DNA of 64,000 nt from Pseudomonas orientalis (GTDB taxonomy: Bacteria; Pseudomonadota; Gammaproteobacteria; Pseudomonadales; Pseudomonadaceae). Under the pieces are notes generated by a model. That model made no database searches and was not told where the DNA came from. It saw nothing but the letters and a program-made list of their open reading frames with translations. Position 1 is the stretch's first letter; each line of letters opens with the position of its first letter. Below, piece after piece: positions 36,966 to 49,614 of this stretch. Made by a program: the position numbers and the translations under genes. Location: the NCBI RefSeq assembly GCF_022807995.1, contig NZ_CP094351.1, positions 2,387,001 to 2,451,000 on the forward strand, read 5' to 3'.

Positions 36966-37871
36966 ATGACCACTGAACCGCGCATCGCCCTTATCGGCGA
37001 ATGCATGATCGAACTGCAACACCGCGCCGATGGCAGCCTGCACCAGAGCTTCGGCGGCGACACCCTGAACACCGCTGTGTACCTGCGCCGTGAGCTGGGA
37101 GGTGTCGGCACTGTTGACTATGTCACCGCCCTGGGCGACGACAGCTTCAGTGATGCCATGTGCCAGCAGTGGGCCGAAGAAGGCCTGGGGCTGGGCATGG
37201 TTCAACGTTTGCCCGGGCGCCTGCCGGGCCTGTATTGCATCCAGACCGATGCCAGGGGCGAGCGCAAGTTTCTCTACTGGCGCAACGAAGCCGCCGTGCG
37301 CGACTGCTTCACTACACCGGCCGCCGAGCCGATCCTGGCCGCCTTGCCGGGCTATGACCTGGTGTATTTCAGCGGCATCACCCTCGCGGTATTGGGGGAG
37401 ATTGGGCGCGAGCGCTTGCTGGAAACCCTGGTCGAAACCCGTCGCCTGGGTGGCAAGGTGGTGTTCGATAACAACTATCGGCCACGGCTGTGGGCCGATG
37501 TGGAAGCGGCCCGTGTGGCTTACCGCAAAGTGTTGGCCGAAGTGGATATCGCCTTGCTGACCGAGGATGACGAGCGCGCGTTGTTTGGCTATGAGGACAG
37601 CGAGCGGGTGTTTGCGGCCTATCCAGAGATTGCAGAGGTGGTGCTCAAGCGGGGCGCGGATGCGTGTTTGATTCGTTGCGCGGGTGAGCGCTTTGCCGTG
37701 CCGGCATTGAAGGTGCAGAAGGTGGTGGACACCACGGCGGCGGGGGATTCGTTCAGTGCGGCGTATCTGGCCGGTCGGCTCAAGGGTGCGTCGCCAGAAG
37801 AGGCCGCGTTGGCCGGGCATCGGCTGGCGAGTCGGGTGATTCAGGTGCCGGGGGCTCTGATACCGAGGTGA
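36966..37871 (+). CDS. kdgK: 2-dehydro-3-deoxygluconokinase (KDG kinase)
   Basis: A 301-residue PfkB-family sugar kinase that phosphorylates 2-keto-3-deoxygluconate to KDPG for the Entner-Doudoroff aldolase. Family marks are IALIGECMIEL at the N-terminus, FGGDTLNTAVYLRR, and the catalytic-base motif DTTAAGDSFSAAYLAG, where the usual GAGD reads AAGD with the catalytic aspartate kept. The ATG at 36966 was chosen because upstream in-frame codons lie in the REP repeat. As the last gene of the cluster it would handle the KDG made by the lyase. Confidence 0.9.
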   Translation: MTTEPRIALIGECMIELQHRADGSLHQSFGGDTLNTAVYLRRELGGVGTVDYVTALGDDSFSDAMCQQWAEEGLGLGMVQRLPGRLPGLYCIQTDARGERKFLYWRNEAAVRDCFTTPAAEPILAALPGYDLVYFSGITLAVLGEIGRERLLETLVETRRLGGKVVFDNNYRPRLWADVEAARVAYRKVLAEVDIALLTEDDERALFGYEDSERVFAAYPEIAEVVLKRGADACLIRCAGERFAVPALKVQKVVDTTAAGDSFSAAYLAGRLKGASPEEAALAGHRLASRVIQVPGALIPR

Positions 37872-37887
37872 ATGGCCGCCTGTGGCG

Positions 37888-37974
37888 GATCGGGGGCAAG
37901 CCCCCTCCCACAGTTAACCGCGTTTTAACTGCAAGAATGCAGCCCAATGTGGGAGGGGGCTTGCCCCCGATAGC
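37888..37974. repeat. Back-to-back REP pair
   Basis: Reverse REP (37890-37912) and forward REP (about 37949-37972) around a short hairpin TTAACCGCGTTTTAA-like centre. It separates convergent kdgK and the parvulin gene. Confidence 0.85.
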
Positions 37975-37991
37975 GATGTAAAGCAACCCCA

Positions 37992-38267
37992 TCAGTCCCG
38001 GTAAAACACCTGCACCAGATGATAGCCAAACTTGCTCTTGATCGGCCCATGCACCACCTTCACCGGCTTCTTGAAGATCACCGCATCGATCGCCCCCACC
38101 ATCTGCCCGGGCCGTACTTCGCCCAGGTCGCCGCCACGCTTGCCCGACGGGCAGGTGGAGTACTTTTTGGCCAGCACGTCAAAGGCCTCGCCCTTGGCAA
38201 TGCGCTGCTTGAGCTGTTCGGCTTCTTCGCTGGTCTTCACCAGGATATGACGGGCTTGGGCTTTCAT
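37992..38267 (-). CDS. Parvulin-type peptidyl-prolyl isomerase (PpiC-like)
   Basis: A 91-residue single parvulin domain: ARHILVKTSEEAEQL, KYSTCPSGKRGGDLGEVRPGQM and KSKFGYHLVQVFYRD, including the active-site His (HIL), Cys (CPSG) and the last FGYH histidine. No signal peptide, so cytoplasmic. It is closely similar to E. coli PpiC and to a second copy at 52659. It lies 43 bp downstream of the hybrid kinase gene. Confidence 0.92.
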   Translation of the reverse strand: MKAQARHILVKTSEEAEQLKQRIAKGEAFDVLAKKYSTCPSGKRGGDLGEVRPGQMVGAIDAVIFKKPVKVVHGPIKSKFGYHLVQVFYRD

Positions 38268-38310
38268 TGATCTCTACCAGGTGTGCGACGGCGCGCGATT
38301 ATGCCTGAAC

Positions 38311-40848
38311 TCAGGCATCGACGCCGATCATGCTGCGGATTTTGGTGGCCAGGAGGTCAATGGAAAAGGGCTTGGCGATCATGTCCATGCCGTCCTCCAG
38401 GAAGCCCTGGCGTTCAGCGGCTTTCTCCGCATAACCGGTCATAAAAAGCACGCGCAGGCCCGGGCGATGCTGGCGGGCGATTTCCGCCAATTGCCTGCCG
38501 TTCATGCCTGGCAGGCCGACGTCGGTCACCAGCAGATCCACACGCAAGTCCGACTCCAGCAGCGGCAGCGCGGCGCGGGCATCCGCCGCCTGGTGAGCGG
38601 TATAGCCCAGTTCATCGAGTACGTTGACCACCAGCATGCGCACCGCCGGGTCGTCCTCGACCACCACCACGGCTTCTCCGGCCAGGGCCACCGGCGCTTC
38701 GCTCAGGCTGGTGGGCAGGCTGCTTTCCAGTGCAGTGCCATACAGACGCGGCAAGTAAAGGCGCACGCAAGTGCCCTGGCCGGGTTCGCTCTGGATAGTC
38801 ACATGGCCGCCAGACTGCTGGGCAAAGCCGTAGATCATTGACAACCCCAGGCCAGTGCCTTGGCCGATGGGCTTGGTGGTGAAAAACGGGTCGAATGCCT
38901 TGGCGAGGATTTTCGGCGCCATGCCGCTGCCGTTGTCGCTCACCCCGAGCATCACGTAGTCGCCGGCTTTGACCGGCTCCAGCGTGGTGAGGTCGGTCCC
39001 GTCCAGGTAGCTGTTGGCGGTTTCGATCAGCAGCTCGCCGCCGTCGGGCATCGCATCACGTGCGTTGATGACCAGGTTGAGCAGGGCGTTTTCCAGTTGG
39101 CTGGCGTCGGTGTTGACCGGCCAGATGTCCTTGCCCAATTGCACTTTGAGTGCGATATGTGCGCCCTTGGTGCGGCGGAACAAGTCTTCCAGGGACGCCA
39201 CCAACTGGTTGGGGTCGGTGGGGCGACGGTCCAGCGACTGGCGCCGCGAAAACGCCAGGAGGCGATGGGTAAGGGCGGCGGCGCGATGGGCGGACGACAC
39301 GGCAGCGTCGGCAAAACGGCCGATGTCTTCGCTGCGCCCGGCGGCGATATAGCGCTGCATCAAGTCCAGGCTGCCAATGATGCCGGTCAGCATGTTGTTG
39401 AAATCATGGGCGATACCACCGGTGAGCTGGCCTACTGCTTCCATCTTCTGTGCATGCCGCAGGGCGTCTTCGGCCCGTTCGCGCTCGAACATCTCATTCT
39501 GCAGGCGCTCGTTGGCCTCGGCCAGGGCCTGGGTACGCTGGGCTACGCGTTCTTCGAGGTTCTCGTTGAGGTGGCGCAGGGCTTCTTCGGTGAGCTTGCG
39601 CTCGGTCTCATCAATCACAAAGATGTAGAAACCGTTTACCGAGCCGTCGTTGCTGAAGCGTGGCAGATACTTCATCAAGGCATGGCGCGCTCGCCCGTCG
39701 CGATGCGGCGTGACAGTCATGAAGCTGCACGCCTTGCCGGCGAGCGCGGCGGCGATCTTGTCTGCGCGCCCGGCGTATACGTCGTCGCCGATGACTTCGC
39801 GGATGGTCTTGCCGTACAGCTCTTGCGGCGTTTTGCCGTACCAGTCGAGGTAGGCGCTGTTGTTCAGGCGAAAGCGCTGGTCGTGGTCGACGTAGCCGAT
39901 CAGCACCGGCATGGCGTTGATGATCAGTTGCAGCTCGGTCTGACTTTGACGCAGTGCCTGCTCGGTGTGCTTGCGCTCGGTCAGGTCCAGCGCGGCGCCA
40001 AGGAACCGCGCCGGCCGTCCCTGTTGGTCCTTGTAGCAACGGCCGCGGGCAAACACCCAGCGCACCTGGCCGTCGGCTTGCTGCAGGCGGTACTCCTCGG
40101 CGTATTCGGTGCCGTGGGTGATGCAATGCTTGATGCTGTGCGTGACCATGCCCCGGTCTTCGGGGTGCACGCCGAGCAGGTACGCGCTGATGGGCAGCAG
40201 GCCAGCCTCATTCGGGTTGACGCCATGCAGGTAGGCGAAGTGTGCATCGGCGATAAAGAGGTCTTCACCGATGTCCCAGTCCCAGGTGCCCACCGCGTCG
40301 GTTGCTGCCAGGGCCAGTTGCAGGCGTTGCTCGGTGTTGTGCTGGGCCTTGAGACTGTCTTCGGAGCGCTGCTGCAGCTCGAGGGTTCTGCTGCGCCGCT
40401 CGTTGGTTTCGATGGCAGTGACCAGGATGCCGGCAACGCGAGCGCTTTCATCGCGTACCGGGCTGTAGGTCAGGTCGAGCCAGATTTCGGTATCGCGGCC
40501 CTGGCGCTGCAACACAAAGCGTTGCTCGCTGAAGGTGCGCACCTGGCCGCTGAGCACGGCGTCGTAGACCGGCGCGGCGAAGCTTTCCAGCTCGGGCCAG
40601 GTGTGGTGCGCCGGCTGGCCCAGGGCGCCGGGATGCTTGTTGCCTATCAGTTGGGCAAAGCCATCGTTGTAGATCTGAGTGAGGTGCTGGCCCCACAGCA
40701 GCACCATCGGCATGGGTGAATGCACGACGATATCGACGGCGGTGCGCAGACTTTGCGGCCAATCAATGGCCTCACCGAGAGGGCTTTGCGCCCAGTCCAG
40801 CCGCTTGATCAACGCAGCGGCTTCGCTACCGGTGGATGTTCCATTCAT
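38311..40848 (-). CDS. Hybrid sensor histidine kinase/response regulator with PAS domains
   Basis: An 845-residue orphan hybrid kinase. In order: PAS-like domain (about 40-150), a PAS/PAC domain (about 175-295, [12 protein letters not shown]), another PAS (about 305-425), a coiled-coil linker, HisKA with the phospho-acceptor in [11 protein letters not shown], HATPase_c ([24 protein letters not shown]), and a C-terminal receiver (VVVVEDDP, phospho-Asp in [11 protein letters not shown]). No membrane helix was seen, so sensing is probably cytoplasmic. No partner regulator gene lies nearby. The signal is unknown. Confidence 0.93.
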   Translation of the reverse strand: MNGTSTGSEAAALIKRLDWAQSPLGEAIDWPQSLRTAVDIVVHSPMPMVLLWGQHLTQIYNDGFAQLIGNKHPGALGQPAHHTWPELESFAAPVYDAVLSGQVRTFSEQRFVLQRQGRDTEIWLDLTYSPVRDESARVAGILVTAIETNERRSRTLELQQRSEDSLKAQHNTEQRLQLALAATDAVGTWDWDIGEDLFIADAHFAYLHGVNPNEAGLLPISAYLLGVHPEDRGMVTHSIKHCITHGTEYAEEYRLQQADGQVRWVFARGRCYKDQQGRPARFLGAALDLTERKHTEQALRQSQTELQLIINAMPVLIGYVDHDQRFRLNNSAYLDWYGKTPQELYGKTIREVIGDDVYAGRADKIAAALAGKACSFMTVTPHRDGRARHALMKYLPRFSNDGSVNGFYIFVIDETERKLTEEALRHLNENLEERVAQRTQALAEANERLQNEMFERERAEDALRHAQKMEAVGQLTGGIAHDFNNMLTGIIGSLDLMQRYIAAGRSEDIGRFADAAVSSAHRAAALTHRLLAFSRRQSLDRRPTDPNQLVASLEDLFRRTKGAHIALKVQLGKDIWPVNTDASQLENALLNLVINARDAMPDGGELLIETANSYLDGTDLTTLEPVKAGDYVMLGVSDNGSGMAPKILAKAFDPFFTTKPIGQGTGLGLSMIYGFAQQSGGHVTIQSEPGQGTCVRLYLPRLYGTALESSLPTSLSEAPVALAGEAVVVVEDDPAVRMLVVNVLDELGYTAHQAADARAALPLLESDLRVDLLVTDVGLPGMNGRQLAEIARQHRPGLRVLFMTGYAEKAAERQGFLEDGMDMIAKPFSIDLLATKIRSMIGVDA

Positions 40849-40987
40849 AAAAAGCCCTGAGCATGACGCCTTGAAAAAATGACAGCCCCCATTGTCCCAA
40901 GGAACGGCAACGGGTGGCTACCCCCAAAAAATAGCATGCATTAAGGGTTTTTCTTCAACACGCTGCGTCAGCGCTGAAACCTTTCAT

Positions 40988-42943
<1,956 letters not shown>

Positions 42944-42992
42944 AGCGAGATCTCTTGTTCTTATGCACGTTCTTCCAAACAATGGAGTTCCA

Positions 42993-43023
42993 GTGTGGGA
43001 GGGGGCAAGCCCCCTCCCACATT
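42993..43023. repeat. Palindromic fused REP
   Basis: GTGTGGGAGGGGGC joins directly to its inverse, giving a near-perfect palindrome of about 30 bp between the dehydrogenase stop (43042) and the ligase start (42943). It is a REP pair that has lost its spacer and would form a strong hairpin in the operon mRNA. Confidence 0.85.
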
Positions 43024-43041
43024 AATCTCCACTGTCTGGGG

Positions 43042-43815
43042 TTATTGGGCCAGCCAGCCGCCATCGATGTTCCACGCCGCACCACGCACCTGGGCGCCGG
43101 CCTCGCTGCATAAGAACAGCACCAACTCACCCAACTGCGACGGCGTCACAAACTCCAGCGACGGCTGTTTTTCCGCGAGCAAGTCCTGCTGCGCCTGCCG
43201 CGGCTCCACCCCACTGGCCACGCGATCATCAATCTGCTTCTGCACCAGCGGGGTCAGCACCCAGCCTGGGCAAATGGCATTGCAGGTCACGTTGCTGGTA
43301 GCGGTTTCCAGGCCGACGACTTTGGTCAGGCCGATCACCCCATGCTTGGCCGCCACATAGGCCGCCTTGCCCACCGAACCCACTTGGCCGTGCACCGAGG
43401 CAATATTGACGATACGTCCCCAGCCCCTGGCCTTCATGCCCGGCAGGCTCAGGCGGGTGGCGTGGAACACCGAGGACAGGTTGATGGCGATGATCGCGTC
43501 CCAGCGTTCCACCGGAAAGTCTTCCACCGCCGCCACGTGCTGGATGCCGGCGTTATTGACCAGAATATCGACGCCGCCGAACTCGCGCTCGGCATAGGCG
43601 AGCATCTCGGCGATCTGCGCCGGGTCGCTGACGTCCGCCGGGTGATGCCCGACCTTGCCGCCCAATGCCTGCACCTGGGCGATCACCGCGCTGGCGTCGC
43701 CGAAGCCGTTGAGAATCAGGCTGGCGCCGGCGTTGGCCAGGCTCAGGGCAATGCCCAGGCCGATGCCGCTGGTGGAACCGGTAACCAGGGCCGTCTTGCC
43801 GTTCAATCTCGTCAT
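43042..43815 (-). CDS. hbdH: 3-hydroxybutyrate dehydrogenase
   Basis: A 257-residue short-chain dehydrogenase. It has the cofactor motif TGSTSGIGLGIA, NNAG, and the catalytic Ser-Tyr-Lys (S in NIASVHG, YVAAK). The VHGQVGSVGKAAYVAAKHGV block is typical of D-3-hydroxybutyrate dehydrogenases, which oxidise 3-hydroxybutyrate to acetoacetate with NAD. The ATG at 43815 starts the usual MTRLNGKTALVTG. It sits 7 bp after the permease gene and before the ligase gene, the complete catabolic order. Confidence 0.92.
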   Translation of the reverse strand: MTRLNGKTALVTGSTSGIGLGIALSLANAGASLILNGFGDASAVIAQVQALGGKVGHHPADVSDPAQIAEMLAYAEREFGGVDILVNNAGIQHVAAVEDFPVERWDAIIAINLSSVFHATRLSLPGMKARGWGRIVNIASVHGQVGSVGKAAYVAAKHGVIGLTKVVGLETATSNVTCNAICPGWVLTPLVQKQIDDRVASGVEPRQAQQDLLAEKQPSLEFVTPSQLGELVLFLCSEAGAQVRGAAWNIDGGWLAQ

Positions 43816-43822
43816 GAAAACC

Positions 43823-45208
43823 TCACACAATGCCGGTGGCGTAGAAAGTACCGATCACCACGAACACCGCGAGGGTCTTGATGATCGTGATGCCGAAAAT
43901 GTCCTTGTAGGCTTCGCGGTGAGTCAGCCCGGTGACCGCCAGCAGCGTGATCACCGCGCCGTTGTGGGGCAGGGTGTCCATGCCGCCGCTGGCCATGGCC
44001 GCGACCCGGTGCAGCACTTCAAGGGGAATATTGGCCGCATGGGCCGCTGAAATAAAGCTCTCGGACATGGCTGCCAGGGCGATGCTCATGCCGCCGGACG
44101 CGGAGCCGGTGATCCCGGCGAGCAGGGTCACGGTAATGGCTTCGTTGACCAGCGGGTTGGGGATGCCCTTGAGCCAGTCCGCCAGCACCAGAAAGCCCGG
44201 CAACGAGGCGATCACCGCCCCAAAACCATATTCCGAGGCGGTGTTCATGGCGGCGAGCAGCGCGCCGCTGACCGCACTTTTGCTGCCTTCGGCCAGCTTG
44301 CTCTTGATCGCCGAGAAGCCGAACACCAGCACCACGATAATCCCCACCAGCAACGCCGCCTGCACCGCCCAGATCGCGGTGAGCTTGGCGATTTCGGTGG
44401 TCACCGGGGTGCTCATGCCGGGCAGGCTGAGGCTGTGGGTCTTGCCGTACCACTGTGGAATCCAGTGGGTGAACAGCAGGTTCATCACCCCCACCAGAAT
44501 CAGCGGCGACAGCGCGATCCAGGGGTTGGGCAGGGTCAGGTCCTCGGCGGTCTCCGGCTCGTTGCGCAACTCGGTGCCATAGCCTTCACCCGCGCGCTGG
44601 GCCTTGTTGCGCTGGCGCGCCAGGTACAGCATGCCGGTGCAGAACACGAAGATCGTGCCGATCAGCCCCAGCCACGGCGCCGCCCAGGCGGTGGTGTTGA
44701 AGAACGTGCTGGGGATAATGTTCTGGATCTGCGGCGTGCCGGGCAGGGCGTCCATGGTGAACGAGAACGCACCGAGGGCGATGGTGGCCGGGATCAGGCG
44801 CTTGGGTATATTGCTCTGGCGGAACATCTCCGCCGCAAACGGGTACACCGCAAACACCACCACGAACAGTGACACACCGCCGTAGGTGAGCAGGGCGCAG
44901 ACCAGCACGATCACCAGCATCGCCTGGCGCGTGCCGAGCAAACGAATGGCGGCGGCGACAATCGAACGCGAAAAGCCCGACAACTCGATCAGCTTGCCGA
45001 ACACCGCACCGAGCAGGAACACCGGGAAATACAGCTTGATAAAGCCGACCATCTTTTCCATGAACACCCCGGTAAAGGCCGGGGCGACAGCGGACGGGTC
45101 GGTGAGCAGCACGGCGCCAAGGGCGGCAATCGGGGCAAACAGGATGACGCTGTAGCCACGGTAGGCAGCCAGCATCAGCAGCGCCAGGGCTGCCAGGGCA
45201 ATGATCAC
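43823..45208 (-). CDS. GntP-family permease for ketone bodies
   Basis: A 461-residue inner-membrane transporter with about 12 to 13 membrane segments; GntP-type blocks include ALGAFSFTMDALPGTPQIQNIIPSTFF and ASGGMDTLPHNGAVITLL. Operon context indicates uptake of 3-hydroxybutyrate or acetoacetate. The start is uncertain. The listed GTG at 45208 has GGAG 13 bases upstream. An ATT two codons earlier (45214) has better spacing (7 bases) and is where I expect homologs to begin (MSVIIAL). Upstream in-frame codons to 45286 lie over the promoter and were excluded. Confidence 0.85.
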   Translation of the reverse strand: MIIALAALALLMLAAYRGYSVILFAPIAALGAVLLTDPSAVAPAFTGVFMEKMVGFIKLYFPVFLLGAVFGKLIELSGFSRSIVAAAIRLLGTRQAMLVIVLVCALLTYGGVSLFVVVFAVYPFAAEMFRQSNIPKRLIPATIALGAFSFTMDALPGTPQIQNIIPSTFFNTTAWAAPWLGLIGTIFVFCTGMLYLARQRNKAQRAGEGYGTELRNEPETAEDLTLPNPWIALSPLILVGVMNLLFTHWIPQWYGKTHSLSLPGMSTPVTTEIAKLTAIWAVQAALLVGIIVVLVFGFSAIKSKLAEGSKSAVSGALLAAMNTASEYGFGAVIASLPGFLVLADWLKGIPNPLVNEAITVTLLAGITGSASGGMSIALAAMSESFISAAHAANIPLEVLHRVAAMASGGMDTLPHNGAVITLLAVTGLTHREAYKDIFGITIIKTLAVFVVIGTFYATGIV

Positions 45209-45269
45209 ACTAATGGTGTGTCTCCATCGGATTGTTATTGTTGTGGGGGGTGGGGCTTTGGGGAGGTAT

Positions 45270-45286
45270 AGCGAGATGTGTGCCAA
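45270..45286 (-). promoter_or_regulatory. Sigma-54 promoter of the ketone-body operon
   Basis: On the minus strand, TTGGCACACATCTCGCT carries the -24 GG and -12 GC with exact ten-base spacing (consensus TGGCACGN4TTGCW). It lies about 55 bp before the permease start. The enhancer-binding-protein gene is just upstream. Confidence 0.75.
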
Positions 45287-45346
45287 GTGTTTAACTTATT
45301 GAAATACAAGGTTATTTATTGTTTTTCGGATCGGGGTATTCGGGCT

Positions 45347-45366
45347 CTGTCTCAATCTGGAGACAG
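45347..45366. promoter_or_regulatory. Dyad, candidate activator binding site
   Basis: CTGTCTCAATCTGGAGACAG has perfect 7-bp arms (CTGTCTC/GAGACAG) about 60-75 bp upstream of the sigma-54 promoter, the usual place for an enhancer-binding protein. The HbcR-like activator is the likely partner. Confidence 0.6.
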
Positions 45367-45378
45367 GCACTGCTCAAA

Positions 45379-45471
45379 TGTGGGAGGGGGCTTGCCCCCG
45401 ATAGCGGTGTTTCAGGTTAAATAACTACATATGACCCACTGCAATCGGGGGCAAGCCCCCTCCCACATTGG
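45379..45471. repeat. REPIN
   Basis: Inverted REP pair (GTGGGAGGGGGCTTGCCCCC, 45380, and its reverse ending 45470) between the activator gene and the dyad. It lies at the 3' end of the activator gene and may end or stabilise its transcript. Confidence 0.92.
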
Positions 45472-45500
45472 ATTGTCTTGATGTTGAGAATTTTGTCTCT

Positions 45501-46901
<1,401 letters not shown>

Positions 46902-46914
46902 GGGTACGGGATCC

Positions 46915-47015
46915 TGTAGGAGCGAGCTTGCTCGCGAAGGTCGTCAACGATAATGCGGCGCTTCTGGAGGAATCTGGAGCATTCAATTTCTTCGCGAGCA
47001 AGCTCGCTCCTACAG
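46915..47015. repeat. REPIN (GTAGGAGCGAGCTTGCTCGC type)
   Basis: Inverted REP pair with the spacer GTCAACGATAA, matching the core of the nested palindrome at 5803-5904. Its right end overlaps the yejF stop codon at 47010-47012. Confidence 0.92.
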
Positions 47016-48581
47016 GGGGATGTGGGCTGCGGCCAGCAATTCTTTGGTGTAGGGGTGTTGCGGCGACTCAAAGACCTCATGACTGGCGCCGCGCTCCACC
47101 ACCTTGCCGTCCTTGACCACGATCATATCGTGGGCCATCGCACGCACCACCGCCAGGTCATGGCTGATGAACAGGTAAGTCAGGCCGTATTTCTCCTGCA
47201 GTTCGCGCAGCAAGGCCACCACTTGTTTTTGCACCGTGCGGTCCAGCGCCGAAGTGGGTTCATCCAGCAGCATCAGCGCCGGCTTGAGCACCAGCGCACG
47301 GGCGATAGCGATACGTTGCCGCTGGCCACCGGAAAACTCATGGGGGTAGCGATGGCGGCTGGCGGGGTCCAGGCCCACATCCTTGAGCACCTGGATCACC
47401 TGCGCCTCGCGGTCGGCGAGGCTGCACGGGGCATGCACTTCCAGGCCTTCGCTGATGATCTGCTGCACCGACATGCGTGGGCTGAGGCTGCCATAGGGGT
47501 CCTGGAACACCACCTGCATCTGCTTGCGCCAGGGACGCATCTGCTGATGGTTGAGCGGGTCGAGGGCCTGGCCCTGGAAGTGGATGCTGCCGCTGGAGTC
47601 CAGCAAGCGCAAAATCGCCTGGCCGAGGGTGGACTTGCCCGAGCCGGACTCGCCGACAATCCCCAGGGTCTTGCCCCGTTGCACGCTCAGGCTGATGCCG
47701 TCCACCGCACGCAGGTAGGTCCTGGGCCGAAACCATCCGCTGCCAAGGCGAAACTGCACAGTCAGGTCATCGACCTGCAAGACCGTCTCGCGTTCTTCAC
47801 TGCACAGCGCATCGCCGGAAGGTTCGGCGTCCAGCAGCAGGCGGCTGTAAGGGTGCCGGGGCGCGGTGAACAGCGTCTGGCAATCGGCCTGCTCGACGAT
47901 CTCCCCGGCGCGCATCACGCACACCCGCTGGGCAATGCTGCGCACCAGGTTGAGGTCATGGCTGATCAGCAGCAGTGACATGCCCAGGCGTTGCTGCAGG
48001 GACTTGAGCAACAGCAGGATCTTGCGCTGTACGGTCACGTCCAGCGCCGTGGTGGGCTCGTCGGCAATCAGCAGCTCCGGCTCGCAGGCCAGGGCCATGG
48101 CAATCATCACCCGCTGGCGCTGGCCGCCGGAGAGTTGATGCGGGTAGGCCTTGAGCCGCTCCCGGGGTTTCTGAATGCCCACCAGGTCGAGCAGCTCAAG
48201 AATGCGTGCCTGCGCCGCCTTGCCCCCCAGGCCCTTGTGCAGCAGCAGGGTCTCGCCGATCTGCTTTTCGACCGTATGCAGTGGGTTCAGCGAGGTCATT
48301 GGTTCCTGGAAGATCATGGCAATGCGGTTGCCGCGCAACTTTTGCAGGGCCGCTGGCGATGCGCCCATCAGCTCCTGGCCGCGGTACTTCACCGAGCCAG
48401 TGCTGTGGGCCCCGGCGTCGGGCAGCAATTGCAGGATCGAGTGGGCGGTCACCGACTTGCCCGAGCCGGACTCGCCAACCAGCGCCAGGCATTCGCCGGG
48501 GCGTACGTCCAGGCTCACGTTGCGCACCACGGTCTGGCCGCTGAACGCCACGCACAGGTCACGGATTTCAATCAGGTTCAT
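47010..48581 (-). CDS. yejF: Double-domain peptide ABC ATPase YejF
   Basis: A 523-residue fusion of two ABC ATPase domains (about 1-255 and 275-523), each with Walker A (GESGSGKS), an [16 protein letters not shown] signature and an [19 protein letters not shown]alker B. This is the YejF architecture, energising the microcin C/oligopeptide importer YejABEF. The stop codon TAG lies in the end of a REPIN. It follows yejE by 10 bp. Confidence 0.93.
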   Translation of the reverse strand: MNLIEIRDLCVAFSGQTVVRNVSLDVRPGECLALVGESGSGKSVTAHSILQLLPDAGAHSTGSVKYRGQELMGASPAALQKLRGNRIAMIFQEPMTSLNPLHTVEKQIGETLLLHKGLGGKAAQARILELLDLVGIQKPRERLKAYPHQLSGGQRQRVMIAMALACEPELLIADEPTTALDVTVQRKILLLLKSLQQRLGMSLLLISHDLNLVRSIAQRVCVMRAGEIVEQADCQTLFTAPRHPYSRLLLDAEPSGDALCSEERETVLQVDDLTVQFRLGSGWFRPRTYLRAVDGISLSVQRGKTLGIVGESGSGKSTLGQAILRLLDSSGSIHFQGQALDPLNHQQMRPWRKQMQVVFQDPYGSLSPRMSVQQIISEGLEVHAPCSLADREAQVIQVLKDVGLDPASRHRYPHEFSGGQRQRIAIARALVLKPALMLLDEPTSALDRTVQKQVVALLRELQEKYGLTYLFISHDLAVVRAMAHDMIVVKDGKVVERGASHEVFESPQHPYTKELLAAAHIPL

Positions 48582-48591
48582 ACGCGATCAC

Positions 48592-49614
48592 TCATGAGCG
48601 AGGGTCGAAGGCATCACGCAACGCCTCGCCGATAAACACCAGCAGCGACAGGATCAGCGCCAGGGTGAAAAATGCTGTCAGGCCCAGCCACGGCGCTTGC
48701 AGGTTCTGCTTGCCCTGGGCGATCAACTCACCCAGCGAAGCACTGCCGGCCGGCATGCCGAAGCCGAGAAAGTCCAGGGCGCTCAAGGTCGAAATCGCCC
48801 CGGTCAGGATGAACGGCAGGTAGCTCAAGGTTGCGGTCATGGCATTGGGCAGGATATGCCGGGCAATGATCTTGCCGTCGCCCAGGCCCAAGGCGCGTGC
48901 GGCCTTGACGTATTCCAGGTTGCGCCCGCGCAGGAACTCGGCGCGCACCACGTCCACCAGGGCCAGCCAGGAAAACAGCGCCATGATCCCCAGCAGCCAC
49001 CAGAAATTCGGCTCGACGAACCCCGACAGAATAATCAGCAGGTACAGCACCGGCAGACCCGACCACACCTCCAGGATGCGTTGGCCGAGCAAGTCCACCC
49101 AGCCGCCGTAGTAACCCTGCAACGCGCCGGCGGCGATGCCGATGGCCGCGCTGATCGCGGTCAACGCCAGGGCAAACAGGATCGACACCCGCGCGCCGAA
49201 GATGACCCGTGCCAGCACGTCTCGCGACTGGTCATCGGTGCCCAGCCAGTTCACTGTCGACGGCGGGCTGGGGGCAGGGCGGGTCAATTCGTAGTTGGGC
49301 GTGTCGTCGCTGAAGGGAATCGGGGGAAACAGCATCCAGCCGCCGTCCTGTCTTATCAGCTTTTGCACGTACTCACTGCGGTAGTCGGCCTGGAACGGCA
49401 GTTGCCCGCCGAACTGCTGTTCGGTGTAGCGCTTGAACACCGGGAAATACAGCTCGTTCTTGAAGCTGAGCACCAGGGGTTTGTCATTGGCGATCAACTC
49501 GCCGCCCAACGTCAGGATGAACAGGCCGATGAACAGCCACAGGGACCACCAGCCGCGACGGTTCTTCTTGAATCGCTCGAACCGCCGACGCGCCACCGGA
49601 GACAGATTGAGCAT
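48592..49614 (-). CDS. yejE: Peptide ABC permease YejE
   Basis: A 340-residue DppC-type permease with a long periplasmic segment after the first membrane helix (WWSLWLFIGLFILTLGGEL) and a C-terminal EAA loop (ARALGLGDGKIIARHILPN). The ATG at 49614 overlaps the stop of yejB. Upstream in-frame codons to 49665 lie in yejB and were excluded. Confidence 0.92.
   Translation of the reverse strand: MLNLSPVARRRFERFKKNRRGWWSLWLFIGLFILTLGGELIANDKPLVLSFKNELYFPVFKRYTEQQFGGQLPFQADYRSEYVQKLIRQDGGWMLFPPIPFSDDTPNYELTRPAPSPPSTVNWLGTDDQSRDVLARVIFGARVSILFALALTAISAAIGIAAGALQGYYGGWVDLLGQRILEVWSGLPVLYLLIILSGFVEPNFWWLLGIMALFSWLALVDVVRAEFLRGRNLEYVKAARALGLGDGKIIARHILPNAMTATLSYLPFILTGAISTLSALDFLGFGMPAGSASLGELIAQGKQNLQAPWLGLTAFFTLALILSLLVFIGEALRDAFDPRS

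Noticed and set aside
38860..40719. 619-codon plus-strand frame over the hybrid kinase gene
   Set aside because: The kinase on the opposite strand has complete PAS, HisKA, HATPase and receiver motifs; this frame has none.
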